Assembly: GCA_016706365.1 (NCBI GenBank)
Contig: JADJJU010000005.1
Coordinates: 62,001-126,000, forward strand
DNA length: 64,000 nucleotides
Reading direction: 5' to 3'
From: Saprospiraceae bacterium
GTDB lineage: Bacteria > Bacteroidota > Bacteroidia > Chitinophagales > Saprospiraceae
Shown: positions 1 to 9,296 of the stretch, one piece after another
How the letters are laid out: each line of letters starts with the position of its first letter
Numbering within the stretch: the first letter of the stretch is position 1
Notes under the pieces: generated by a model
What the model saw: the letters and a program-made list of their open reading frames with translations, nothing else
Databases searched by the model: none
Told to the model about the DNA's origin: nothing
Made by a program: the position numbers and the translations under genes

Positions 1-1953
1 CTAGAAGCATGGAGAGCCAATTTAAATCAAATCAATACCTACACTTATACTATAAATGGCTGTACTCAGACTATGGATATTTATATTCTGGATCTCTGGG
101 CCGGGGATGACAGAGCTGTTTGTTTAAGTGAAAATACATTTACTTTGCCTTATCCGGGAAACTGGACAGGCCCCGGGATATTTGACCCGATAACAAATAC
201 ATTTGATATCAGCGGGCTGGGTGTGGGGGATTTCACATATGTTATATCATTGGAAGGTTGCAGTGATGACTTTATTTTATACAGGAGGGAGACCAGGATA
301 TCAGCAGATGAAATGCCTTCATTTTGTCCAACAGATACTTATATAGAATTGGATGACCATATTTCATGGGACCCGGGAAGTGGTAACTTTAGTGGCAATA
401 CGGTCTCCTGGAGTAATGACGAATGGATTTTTAATCCGCAGTCGGCAGGGCCCGGTTTTCACTGGATTTATTATGATTGGCTGGGATGTGTAGATTCAAT
501 TCAAGTTTTTGTAGAGTCACCTTCAGTGATTCCTGCACTTTCTTTTTGTGATCGCAATGCACCAGTTATACTTAGCGCTCAGCCGGGTGGCGGAACCTGG
601 GAAGGCCCCGGATTTTTGGATACGGATATCGGACTATTTGATCCACAATTGCTCAATGTAGGAAATTATATTATTACTTATTGGGCTCCATCAGGTTGCC
701 CTACAACTGCTCCAGTTGAAATTTTTATGTTTGAGCAGGTTTCAATATCAGGTATTCTTCAGCAGTACTGCCAAAAAGATACCGTCTATCAACTGGTCAT
801 TAACCCAATCGATGGAGACTTTTTTATAAATTCTGTTACTGCTATTCCTGAAATAAATCCGGCTCAATTGGGTGCAGGGGTACATGAGTTATTTTATACT
901 AAAGGGACAGGAGCTTGTGCTTCATCAGATAGAAAATTTGTCACTGTCCTTGAACCCATTGCTCTGGAAGCTACACTGGGATCTGATTCGATTTGTATCG
1001 GCCAGCAAACTGTGGTAGAAGCACTGGCGCAAGGAGGAAAGGGCAATCTCAATTATACCTGGAATCAGGGCCTGGGTTTTGGAAATAGTCAAATTGTAAA
1101 TCCTTCACAAAGCACCTGGTATACAGTAGTAATATCGGATCAATGCTCTGACCCGCTTATTGACAGTATGCTGATCTATGTGTACCCTCAATTTACACTG
1201 CAAAATGACAATGGGGCTGAAGTTTGTTATGGAGATTCTACTTATACTAAAATTGTCTTCCAAAAACCTTCCAATTATGAAGTGACCTGGCTTACGAATC
1301 CAATATTTGTTGGAGATTCACTCTATGGACTGCCCGGAGCTTACAATGTGGAAATACTGGAGCTTTCAAGCGGTTGCAAACAAAGAGCAGAAATAGTATT
1401 ACCTGGAGCAGGACCTTTAACTGCAAATTTTGCATTGAATCCCAACCAGGACTGTATTGATATTGTAAACAATACATTAGAAATTCTCAACCTGGCAGTG
1501 GGCTATTCTTTGGGCGAAATGGATTTTGGAGATGGATCGACTCCTCTGGACATGATTCAAAATAGCTATTTAGCACATGAATACAGAGATACAGGTTATT
1601 ATACGGTCACTCAATTTATCTCAAATGATCTCGGTTGCCGGGATAGTTTTTCGCTTGATATATGTGTTAAAAATGTGGCCAGACTATTCGTACAGGATGC
1701 CTTCTCGCCCAATGGAGATGATCGGAATGATCAATTACAAATCTTCAGCATCGGAATTTCAGATGTTCACTGGCGAATTTACAACAGATATGGGGCTTTA
1801 ATTTTTGAATCATTTGAACTTGCCTCCGGCTGGGATGGCACATTCAATGGGCAGGTATTGGATCCGGATGTATTTACTTGTGTAGTTGAATATACAGACA
1901 GAGGGAATGGTCTCCGTACCCAATACGTCTCAGATGTGGTACTGATGAAATAG
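1..1953 (+). CDS. T9SS cargo protein with PKD and CHU_C C-terminal domain, 5' truncated
   Basis: The frame is open from the first base, so the true start lies outside the window; the first in-window ATG (73) is internal. The visible 650 residues are a chain of short beta-sandwich repeats with recurring Gly-Pro-Gly-x-Phe and GC motifs, typical of large Bacteroidota surface proteins. A PKD-like domain (MDFGDGST followed by a Tyr-rich strand) precedes a C-terminal gliding-motility-associated domain with the hallmark FSPNGDDRND, a WRIYNRYG strand and a WDGTFNG turn. That domain is the type B sorting signal of the type IX secretion system. The protein is therefore expected to be exported through the T9SS and retained on or released from the cell surface. 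Ligand or exact function cannot be told. Confidence 0.85.
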   Translation, partial: LEAWRANLNQINTYTYTINGCTQTMDIYILDLWAGDDRAVCLSENTFTLPYPGNWTGPGIFDPITNTFDISGLGVGDFTYVISLEGCSDDFILYRRETRISADEMPSFCPTDTYIELDDHISWDPGSGNFSGNTVSWSNDEWIFNPQSAGPGFHWIYYDWLGCVDSIQVFVESPSVIPALSFCDRNAPVILSAQPGGGTWEGPGFLDTDIGLFDPQLLNVGNYIITYWAPSGCPTTAPVEIFMFEQVSISGILQQYCQKDTVYQLVINPIDGDFFINSVTAIPEINPAQLGAGVHELFYTKGTGACASSDRKFVTVLEPIALEATLGSDSICIGQQTVVEALAQGGKGNLNYTWNQGLGFGNSQIVNPSQSTWYTVVISDQCSDPLIDSMLIYVYPQFTLQNDNGAEVCYGDSTYTKIVFQKPSNYEVTWLTNPIFVGDSLYGLPGAYNVEILELSSGCKQRAEIVLPGAGPLTANFALNPNQDCIDIVNNTLEILNLAVGYSLGEMDFGDGSTPLDMIQNSYLAHEYRDTGYYTVTQFISNDLGCRDSFSLDICVKNVARLFVQDAFSPNGDDRNDQLQIFSIGISDVHWRIYNRYGALIFESFELASGWDGTFNGQVLDPDVFTCVVEYTDRGNGLRTQYVSDVVLMK

Positions 1954-2277
1954 ATTCACTTCAATATTTGGAATGACTATAGGAGAATAATTTGATATCA
2001 ATGAAATTTCCTTAAATGGTATACTTGCCGGTAGTTATTGAACCGTATTTGTCAAATTGAACCTCACACTCCTTAGCATATTTTCAGAATAAAGCGTTCA
2101 TTGAAATTCAGAATTGTTGCGGTATTGCAACGCTTAAAGTCGCTTATTTTTTAATTATTTGAAACAAAAAAATAAGATAAATTTCTAAATTCAAATCACG
2201 GAAAATAGTGGTTTATTTGGTGAGTATAATCGCTGATGAATCTGAATATTTATTTTTATTTAACAAATAAAACCGGA
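1954..2277. other. Intergenic stretch with no recognisable feature
   Basis: This 324-base AT-rich gap follows the CHU_C protein. I see no convincing gene, repeat or strong terminator hairpin. It presumably carries the promoter of the downstream membrane protein gene. Confidence 0.4.
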
Positions 2278-2898
2278 ATGAAGAAATACTACTTTCAGTC
2301 TATCAGTATACTCCTCCTGGTATTATCACTAATTGCATTTTCTGATAATTTGATTACTGATGTGGGACAGAAAAGCAACAGTAGTCCAATGTTTATCATT
2401 CATGGTCTCATTATGTTTGCCTGGTTTATTGTTTTTGCAGTTCAGGCTAATTTCATAAGAAAGGGAAATTACATATCACATATGAGATGGGGAATTGCCG
2501 GCATGATTACTGCGATCGGTGTATTTTTGAGCACTCTGTACGTATTCATAACAGTTTATAAAGGCTGGGACGCAATGGCTTTTTACATTAAGGCTAACCG
2601 GTTTTTTATGCTGAGTTTTGCTGTACTTGTCGCACTTGCGTATATCTACCGAAAAAATCGGGATCTTCATAAAAGATTTATCCTGATGTCGACCTTGTTG
2701 ATTATGGAGCCAATCTTAAGTCGCGTTTCAGGTAGATTGAACGTTGAAAATTTCGAAGCATTCCTTGCTATCATTTGGAATGCCTTGTTTATTTCACTAT
2801 TTGTGTATGACTGGATTTTAATGAAAAAAGTACACAAGATTACCTGGATGGGCTTTCTGTGGTTTTATATTGTGTATGTTATTTCTACGCTCATCTGA
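2278..2898 (+). CDS. Hypothetical multi-pass membrane protein
   Basis: About 206 residues from the ATG at 2278. An upstream in-frame ATG at 2236 would add 14 residues lacking membrane character, so 2278 is preferred because it starts directly with a Lys-Lys-Tyr-Tyr leader and a hydrophobic helix. Roughly six hydrophobic segments are visible. The segment with HGLIMFAWFIVFAVQ followed by SHMRWGIAG resembles small uncharacterised Bacteroidota membrane proteins with a conserved His/Trp/Gln pattern. No enzymatic motif is recognised and neighbours give no clue. Function unknown. Confidence 0.65.
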   Translation: MKKYYFQSISILLLVLSLIAFSDNLITDVGQKSNSSPMFIIHGLIMFAWFIVFAVQANFIRKGNYISHMRWGIAGMITAIGVFLSTLYVFITVYKGWDAMAFYIKANRFFMLSFAVLVALAYIYRKNRDLHKRFILMSTLLIMEPILSRVSGRLNVENFEAFLAIIWNALFISLFVYDWILMKKVHKITWMGFLWFYIVYVISTLI

Positions 2899-3007
2899 AT
2901 AATCATCGACTCAAATGGATATTCGTGCAGAGATTGAGCGAAAAGCAAATCGCCCCACAAGTTTGTAATTCCCGGTTTTTTCCCTTCAAAACCTTAACAT
3001 CCTATGC

Positions 3008-3077
3008 GGCTGTTTAATTGGCTGTTCCCAAATCTGAAACTACTGAAACCTGAAACTACTGAAACCTGAAATCTCAG
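3008..3077. repeat. Dispersed intergenic repeat, copy 1 (inverted relative to copies 2 and 3)
   Basis: The sequence reads GGCTGTT-CCCAAATCTGAAAC, then two iterations of TACTGAAACCTGAAAC. Its reverse complement matches 62541-62598 over most of its length and a more diverged copy at 55351-55405. It lies just downstream of the minus-strand terC gene. Confidence 0.7.
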
Positions 3078-3084
3078 GCTTCTA

Positions 3085-3945
3085 TCACTTCTCATCAAAC
3101 AAGCCTTCTTCTTCAGCTTGCTCCGTAACAGAATGTAGTTTGACTTTTTTATTCGCAGATTTACGCATACGCATATTTAGTACCTCCACTAATAGTGAAA
3201 ATGCTATGGCAAAGTAAAGATATCCCTTAGGTACAGCGCCTACTTCTTCTCCTGCTATAGTCATATGCGAGTGATGAGCTCCTTCTGTGATTAACATAAA
3301 TCCAATCAGAATTAAGAATGCAAGAGCAAGCATCTGGATTGTAGGGTGTTCATTAACGAATTTGCCTACAGGAACAGCAAATGCCATCATGACAAATATG
3401 GCAATCATGACACTGATGACCATGACCCATAAGGCACCATTAACGCCTGAAGTCATACCCACCGCTGTCAAAATAGAATCAAAGGAGAACACGATGTCTA
3501 TCAAAACGATTTGAACCATCAGTGCTGCTACAGTAGTTTTGACTGCTTTGCTGCCTTCCACTGCGTGTTCTTTTCCTTCCAGCTTGTGACCTATCTCAGT
3601 AGTGGATTTGTATAAGAGAAAAATCCCACCAGCAATGAGAACTAATGCCTGGCCGGTAAACCCGGCCTTGATCCCTATAATATCCAATGAAAAGAGCGGC
3701 TCTGTCAAAGCAACCAACCAACTGATCCCAAATAAAAGCATAACTCTGAAAAGCATTGCCAACAATAAACCCATTCGCATCACCTTTGCTCTTTTCTCTG
3801 GTGCAACCCTGGAAGATAATATCGAAATAAAGATGATATTGTCTATTCCCAGAATGACTTCCAAAAATGTTAATGTTAACAAACTCAACCAAATGTCTGG
3901 CTGACTAAAATCAGGCATATTGTATAGGGTACTCAACAATGTCAT
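3085..3945 (-). CDS. TerC family integral membrane protein (metal ion exporter)
   Basis: A 286-residue polytopic membrane protein. Its N-terminal helix carries TFLEVILGIDNIIFISIL, the acidic helix signature of the TerC family, and the fourth helix carries the matching VLIDIVFSFDSILTAVG. The family is linked to tellurite resistance and to manganese export or metal loading of exoenzymes; the acidic residues in the two helices are the likely ion site. Length is as expected for the family's short form without CBS domains. The C-terminus is cytosolic, basic then acidic. It stands alone, divergent from the Omp28-like gene, and I saw no manganese-riboswitch-like structure in the 200 bases upstream. 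Confidence 0.9.
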   Translation of the reverse strand: MTLLSTLYNMPDFSQPDIWLSLLTLTFLEVILGIDNIIFISILSSRVAPEKRAKVMRMGLLLAMLFRVMLLFGISWLVALTEPLFSLDIIGIKAGFTGQALVLIAGGIFLLYKSTTEIGHKLEGKEHAVEGSKAVKTTVAALMVQIVLIDIVFSFDSILTAVGMTSGVNGALWVMVISVMIAIFVMMAFAVPVGKFVNEHPTIQMLALAFLILIGFMLITEGAHHSHMTIAGEEVGAVPKGYLYFAIAFSLLVEVLNMRMRKSANKKVKLHSVTEQAEEEGLFDEK

Positions 3946-4163
3946 TGCTTATAAATTTGTGATAAATGTAATGTGATATTGAATCAATTGGGTGCGAAAA
4001 TCAGGATTTTATTTTATTGATTTGTCTTTGCTAATAATCCTTACACCATTCGAATGAACAACAATACCTTATTTGCTATTTTAAGAACTGTTCATCCTGA
4101 CAGGACATTCCATCGTATATACGAGCAAGTTTGCATATTTTCAGAATTTCAAATCGAATAATT

Positions 4164-5165
4164 ATGAGATACATTTCCTTGATTTCATTTATTGTGCTAC
4201 TATTTGCCAATAGTATTACTGCACAATCTGCAAAAAAATATATTCTTCTGGAGCAATTTTCTAACTCATTTTGCTCTATCTGTGCTAACAGAATACCACA
4301 ATTCAGGAGTAATCTTCAGGGATTCGAGGATGACTACCATCTGATATCATTTTTTGCCCCGAGTCCTTATCCCGCATGCATTTATTATAATGCCAACAAA
4401 CCTCAGAATGATGCCAGAATAAGTTATTATGGCATTCTGGGTACACCTACGGTGCATGTAAATGGAATAAAAGTCAATCAGGGATCATCAATCGTGCCGG
4501 TGGCTGTTTTGGAAGAATTGTCAGATGATACCAGCCCGATCGGACTGGTAGTGAGTAATGTCAGTAATGGAAATTCATTCGATGTATCTGTGAAAGTAAT
4601 GTCTCACGGAGAATTGCCGGTCTTGCCAGGGGGTGGAAGCTATGTGCTTCATGCAATTGTAGTGGAAACTCTTGTAGTCGGAGGGCCGCTTCCCAATTAT
4701 CAAAATCACCACAATGTATTCAGAACGATGTTGACACCAAACACGGGAGCCCCTTTTATGGCAGCGAATGCAGGAGAAGAAGTCTCATATAATTTTACTT
4801 TTCAACCAGAATCTAACTGGAATGCAGATAGTCTTGTTGTCATCGCGTTTGTACAGGAAGTGAGCACAAAAGATATCCTGAATTCAGGATCAAATCTGGA
4901 CCCGGTCAATACATCAGTTAAGGAAACTGAACAGTTTGGTTTTTCCATTTCTCCCAATCCTGCTAAAGATTTTCTTCGCATCGATCCAGGGAATGATTCA
5001 TCTAATTTTGATTTTGAAATATTTGATGTGAATGCACGTGTCATTCAATCCGGAACATTTTCAGGAGAGCTGATTGATGTCTCTAAATTGCCTGCGGGTC
5101 AATTTTGGATAGGCATACGATCCGGTACAAAAGCAGGCGTTATGCCTTTTGTAAAAACGAATTGA
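4164..5165 (+). CDS. Omp28-related thioredoxin-fold protein with T9SS type A sorting domain
   Basis: Start chosen at 4164 because a signal peptide (RYISLISFIVLLFANSITAQ) follows directly; an upstream in-frame ATG at 4131 would add 11 residues before it. The mature N-terminus reads LLEQFSNSFCSICANR, with a CxxC in a thioredoxin-like position, then a GTPTVHVNG strand and an Omp28-type beta-sandwich. The last 80 residues carry FSISPNPAKDFLRI and end in a VSKLPAGQFWIGI strand, which is the type A sorting domain of the type IX secretion system. It is expected to be secreted and surface-attached. The enzymatic role of the CxxC is unproven. Confidence 0.85.
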   Translation: MRYISLISFIVLLFANSITAQSAKKYILLEQFSNSFCSICANRIPQFRSNLQGFEDDYHLISFFAPSPYPACIYYNANKPQNDARISYYGILGTPTVHVNGIKVNQGSSIVPVAVLEELSDDTSPIGLVVSNVSNGNSFDVSVKVMSHGELPVLPGGGSYVLHAIVVETLVVGGPLPNYQNHHNVFRTMLTPNTGAPFMAANAGEEVSYNFTFQPESNWNADSLVVIAFVQEVSTKDILNSGSNLDPVNTSVKETEQFGFSISPNPAKDFLRIDPGNDSSNFDFEIFDVNARVIQSGTFSGELIDVSKLPAGQFWIGIRSGTKAGVMPFVKTN

Positions 5166-5256
5166 AGATAAGCAGAACAAAACATACCTTTGCAAATTGC
5201 GTTCAAAGCCTGACGCATTTTTTTAAATGAAGGCATAACCATCTGAATTCGCATTC

Positions 5257-7269
5257 ATGCAGTTTATTTTTCCGGTATTTCTATCAGCGTTGGCAGTATT
5301 GGCCATTCCTGTTATTATACATTTATTCTATTTCAGAAAATTCAAGAAGGTTTATTTTACCAATGTAAGATTCCTGAAAGAGTTGAAAGAAGAGACTTCC
5401 TCAAGATCCAGACTGAGAAATCTGCTTGTTTTGCTGATGAGATTACTGGCATTTGCCTTGTTGGTTTTTGCTTTTGCCCAGCCATTTTTTACGAAGGAAG
5501 ATGTTGTCGATACGCGTCCGCGTGTGGTAAGTATTTTTGTGGATAATTCTTTCAGCATGCAGGCATTAAGCCAGGATTTTCCATTGTTGGAAAGAGCAAA
5601 GCAGAGAGCATTGCAAGTGATTGATGCTTATGATGACAGGGATAGATTTCATATCATCACACAGGATCTCGAAGGCAGGCATATGAGGTTGGTTGATAAA
5701 AATACAGCGACCGGATTTATTGAAGAGATTGAGATTTCGCCAGCTTCGCATCCAATTTCATTGATTTTGGAAAGACAGAAAGGCGTTTTGGAGGATGAGA
5801 CCGATAGCAAGGCCGTGTATTTTCATATTTCAGATTTTCAGAAAAGTATGTTTGAGGACAATTTTGTACCTGAGAATCTTGAAATGAGTGTTGTGCCTAT
5901 GGTAGCTGTTCAGGAGAGAAATCTGAGCATAGATTCTGCCTGGTTTGATATGCCTGTGCTCATGCAGGGACAGGTAGCAAAATTGCTGGTAAGGATCCGT
6001 AATTTTGATCAAAATCCAGCGGAAAATATTCGATTATCCGTAGACTATGGTGGTGAAAAGAAACCCGTGGGCTCCGTCACGGTTCCTGAGGGAGGTTTTT
6101 CAGTGGATACGATTAATCTTAATATTTCAGGATCAGGGTGGCAGCATTTGACAGTAGAAATAACGGATTATCCTGTGCAATTTGACGATACATACTATCT
6201 TGCATTTGAAGTGCCTGAAAAAATACAAATTCTGGCTTTATACGAACAACAGCCTAATCGTTTTCTGGATGCTGCATTCAAGCCATCACCCCAGTATGAA
6301 ATGATTCAGACTGATATTAAAAGGGTTGATTATTCCGCACTGAATGCACAAAAAATGATCATACTCTCTAATGTCACTCAGATCAGTTCCGGTCTGGCAG
6401 CTCAGATGTCAACTGTGATCAGAGAAGGCACAAATCTTATGCTATTTCCTGCAAAAAATGCAGACATTGGTAATATCAACAGAGCTCTATCGACGCTGGG
6501 AATTCCTGCACTTTCATCTTATGAAACAGCTACACATCAGGTATCAGTGATCAATGAATCTGCATATGTTTTTTCAGATATTTTTGATAGAAGGCCGGCT
6601 AATATGAAGCTCCCACAAGTACAGGGAAGATTCAAATTCCAAAGAGGCTCAGGAGAAAGCCTGCTTTCTTTCAGAGATGGGAATCCATTTTTAGTAGGGT
6701 ATCCGGTGGATAAAGGAACATTTTTTCTCTTCAGTACTGCTCTGACAGAAACTGAAAGCAATCTGGGTATGAATGCAGAGGTTTTTGTCCCATTCTTGTA
6801 CAAAGCAGCTTTACAATCATCTGCTAAGGCGGTGATATCTTATACGATCGGTAATGATGAACAAATAGTAGTCAATATGCCTGCGGGTAGGGGAGATGTA
6901 ATTTATAAAATGAAAGGTCCTGCCGAATTTATACCCGGTGTGGTTCCAAGAGGTTCTGCTGCTGTTATTCAGGTATTTAATCAGGTTGAAAAGGCAGGCG
7001 CTTACCAGTTGTTTGCTAATGAAAGAGACACGATGGCAAGTATTGCATTCAATTATAACAGAAAGGAAAGTAATCCTGAAGCTTATTCGACGGAAGAGTT
7101 GAGCACATATTTTCCCAACGCTACCATTCTGGACCAGGTAGCAGCTGCATCGTTTACAGAATTGATCAAAGAAAAGAATACAGGTACTGTATTATGGAGG
7201 ATTTGCTTAATTTTAGCCCTGTTGTTTCTATTGCTGGAAGTGCTGCTTCTGAGATTTTGGAAAGTATAA
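5257..7269 (+). CDS. BatA-domain vWA-like membrane protein
   Basis: A 670-residue protein with two N-terminal hydrophobic helices (MQFIFPVFLSALAVLAIPVI and a second near residues 60-80) joined by a basic loop, the BatA/TIGR02226 double-transmembrane module. A vWA-like domain follows with VDNSFSMQ, a DxSxS metal-ion-dependent adhesion site with one substituted spacing residue. A long periplasmic beta-rich region and one C-terminal helix (LWRICLILALLFLLLEVLLL) complete it. Bat proteins are implicated in envelope homeostasis and stress tolerance. It heads the plus-strand series of genes running to gmhB; a BatA/dihydroorotase-like/DUF4199/glycosyltransferase neighbourhood recurs in Bacteroidota, to my knowledge. 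Confidence 0.85.
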   Translation: MQFIFPVFLSALAVLAIPVIIHLFYFRKFKKVYFTNVRFLKELKEETSSRSRLRNLLVLLMRLLAFALLVFAFAQPFFTKEDVVDTRPRVVSIFVDNSFSMQALSQDFPLLERAKQRALQVIDAYDDRDRFHIITQDLEGRHMRLVDKNTATGFIEEIEISPASHPISLILERQKGVLEDETDSKAVYFHISDFQKSMFEDNFVPENLEMSVVPMVAVQERNLSIDSAWFDMPVLMQGQVAKLLVRIRNFDQNPAENIRLSVDYGGEKKPVGSVTVPEGGFSVDTINLNISGSGWQHLTVEITDYPVQFDDTYYLAFEVPEKIQILALYEQQPNRFLDAAFKPSPQYEMIQTDIKRVDYSALNAQKMIILSNVTQISSGLAAQMSTVIREGTNLMLFPAKNADIGNINRALSTLGIPALSSYETATHQVSVINESAYVFSDIFDRRPANMKLPQVQGRFKFQRGSGESLLSFRDGNPFLVGYPVDKGTFFLFSTALTETESNLGMNAEVFVPFLYKAALQSSAKAVISYTIGNDEQIVVNMPAGRGDVIYKMKGPAEFIPGVVPRGSAAVIQVFNQVEKAGAYQLFANERDTMASIAFNYNRKESNPEAYSTEELSTYFPNATILDQVAAASFTELIKEKNTGTVLWRICLILALLFLLLEVLLLRFWKV

Positions 7270-7366
7270 CCCTTAAAATCAGTCAGTTTCAAAGATAGAA
7301 TGTTCATATTGCTATGTTTAACAAGCAATTTCATATAAACAGGCTCTGTAAATAAAGGACGCAGAA

Positions 7367-8653
7367 ATGGCTCTCATCAAAAAATTGCTGCTCAAAAATG
7401 TCACTATCTGTGATATTCAATCAAAATGGAATGCACGAAAAGTAAATATTTACGTCGAAAATGGCCGCATTCAAAGCATTTCGGATACTGATATTATTTC
7501 TGATTCAGACACTATTGTCCTTGATAAGCCCAATCTGAGCGTCTCAGCCGGATGGTTTGATCTTGGAACCCAGGGAGGGGAGCCAGGATATGAGCACAGG
7601 GATTCTATGGATACATTATTGATGACTGCAGCAGCAGGCGGATTTACCGATATAGCATTACTTCCCAATTTACTTCCTGTAATTCACAGTAAATCAGAGG
7701 TTCAGTACCTGCGAAACAGAGCAGCAGGAAAATCCTGCGATGTGCATCCAGTAGGGGCATTATCCCAGCATCTTGGAGGAAAGGATATTGCAGAGCTAAT
7801 GGAAATGAAAGAAGCCGGAGCGGTGGCATTTACGGATTGCCCGGAACCTGTTCATCATGGTGGCTTATTACTTAGAGGTCTTTTATATGTTAAAGGATTT
7901 GAAGGTCTCATTATGCAATTTCCTTCTGATGAAAAAATATTTCCGAAAGGCCATCTTCATGAGGGAAATGTCAGCACTCAAATAGGGACAAAAGGAATTC
8001 CTTCCATTGTAGAAACAATCATGATACGCAGAGATCTTGAGCTGCTCCGTTACACTGATTCGCGACTTCATTTTCAACAAATCAGCACAGCTGAAAGTGT
8101 GTCATTAATAAGGCAGGCAAAAGCGGAGGGATTGAAGGTAAGTGCATCGGTAAGTGTCTGGAATATTGCATTTACCGATGATTTATTACTGGATTTTAAT
8201 AATCATTACAAATTGTCTCCACCATTGAGGGAAGAAACAGACAGGCTGGCTCTGATCGAAGGACTGGCGGATGGGACGATTGATTGCATAGTGAGTGGAC
8301 ATACGCCTTTGGAGACTGAAAAAAAGATGCTTGAATTTACTTATTCCACTCCGGGCAGTCTGAGTTTACAGACAGCTTTCGGTCTGAGCTGGAAGCATCT
8401 GAAAGCTCATCTTACTTTGGATAAAGTAATCGAAAAATGGACATATGGACCCAGAAAATTACTGGGTTTAAAAGAAATCTCAATTGTCGAAGGAGCGGAA
8501 GCCAGACTATCCATTTTTTCTCCTGAAGAAGCCTGGGAATTTACCAAATCACAAAATCAATCACTTTCAGATAATTCCCCAATGTGGAATGAAATTTTGC
8601 CGGGGAAAGTGTACGGGACTATGCGCGGCGTTGATTTTCAGGCATTGGTATAA
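7367..8653 (+). CDS. Dihydroorotase-like amidohydrolase, probably non-catalytic
   Basis: A 428-residue protein of the dihydroorotase fold, collinear with PyrC from the N-terminal beta-sandwich through KLSPPLREETDR and GTIDCIVSGHTP. The metal ligands are missing. The His-x-His of the canonical DLHVHFREPG is replaced by Gly67-Thr-Gln69 in DLGTQGGEPG; the Asp of the usual (S/T)DHAP is Gly in SGHTPLE near residue 311; the HLHH/STA histidines and the PHHL pair are Gln and Trp-Asn. It therefore should not bind zinc or hydrolyse dihydroorotate. Related Bacteroidota proteins also lack the HxH, and inactive dihydroorotases elsewhere act as structural partners of aspartate transcarbamylase. A true PyrC should exist elsewhere in the genome. 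Confidence 0.8.
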   Translation: MALIKKLLLKNVTICDIQSKWNARKVNIYVENGRIQSISDTDIISDSDTIVLDKPNLSVSAGWFDLGTQGGEPGYEHRDSMDTLLMTAAAGGFTDIALLPNLLPVIHSKSEVQYLRNRAAGKSCDVHPVGALSQHLGGKDIAELMEMKEAGAVAFTDCPEPVHHGGLLLRGLLYVKGFEGLIMQFPSDEKIFPKGHLHEGNVSTQIGTKGIPSIVETIMIRRDLELLRYTDSRLHFQQISTAESVSLIRQAKAEGLKVSASVSVWNIAFTDDLLLDFNNHYKLSPPLREETDRLALIEGLADGTIDCIVSGHTPLETEKKMLEFTYSTPGSLSLQTAFGLSWKHLKAHLTLDKVIEKWTYGPRKLLGLKEISIVEGAEARLSIFSPEEAWEFTKSQNQSLSDNSPMWNEILPGKVYGTMRGVDFQALV

Positions 8654-8727
8654 ATTAAATGTTCATACATCTCAATTTTACTTATATTGAGGATCAATAT
8701 TTGTTAATAATCTAAAAACTAATCAAA

Positions 8728-9279
8728 ATGGAAGATTTGTACAAAACCGAACCGGCTCCAATCAAACCAACAGTCTTAAGGTATGCATTAATTGGTTCTT
8801 TAATCCTTATTGCATTTTCTCTGGTTAGTCAATTAACGGGCTTAACTACTCATTCATCCTGGGCAGTACGAACTTCATCCTCTCTTGTTAGTATTGTTAT
8901 CATGTTTTTAGTGTTCAGATCAGCAATTATCAGTTATAGAGATCAGGAAAATGAAGGATTGGTCACATTGGGTAAGGGATTTATGATCACCTTTTGGATC
9001 ACCTTGATAATGGCAGCTGTGAGTACAGTCTTTTTTATCATCATGGTGACATATATTGACTCTTCGGTAATTGATTTTGCAAGAGAGGAAGCAATAACGG
9101 ATATGGAATCTAAAGGAATGTCGGATGAGGAGATTGATCAGGCTATGGGTTTTGCTGAGTTTTTCATGAGTCCTGCTTTCTTTGCTATTGCTGCATTCTT
9201 TGCTACAGTATTTCTGGGGGCGATAATAGGATTGGTAACAGCTATTATTTATAAAAAAGAAGTACCGGCTAAACTTTAA
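8728..9279 (+). CDS. DUF4199 domain membrane protein
   Basis: A 183-residue protein with four hydrophobic helices, two near the N-terminus, one around residues 85-110 and a C-terminal AIAAFFATVFLGAIIGLVTA helix. Between helices 3 and 4 an acidic amphipathic stretch (EEAITDMESKGMSDEEIDQAM) projects, the pattern of DUF4199 proteins, which are almost confined to Bacteroidota. Function unknown. It is followed after 17 bases by a second member of the same family and then two glycosyltransferases, suggesting a shared role in the envelope. Confidence 0.8.
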   Translation: MEDLYKTEPAPIKPTVLRYALIGSLILIAFSLVSQLTGLTTHSSWAVRTSSSLVSIVIMFLVFRSAIISYRDQENEGLVTLGKGFMITFWITLIMAAVSTVFFIIMVTYIDSSVIDFAREEAITDMESKGMSDEEIDQAMGFAEFFMSPAFFAIAAFFATVFLGAIIGLVTAIIYKKEVPAKL

Positions 9280-9296
9280 ATTAAGATTTTGGAATT

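Noticed and set aside
3946..4163. Manganese riboswitch (yybP-ykoY) upstream of terC
   Set aside because: I looked for the conserved GGGGAGUAGC-like and paired loops; neither is visible.
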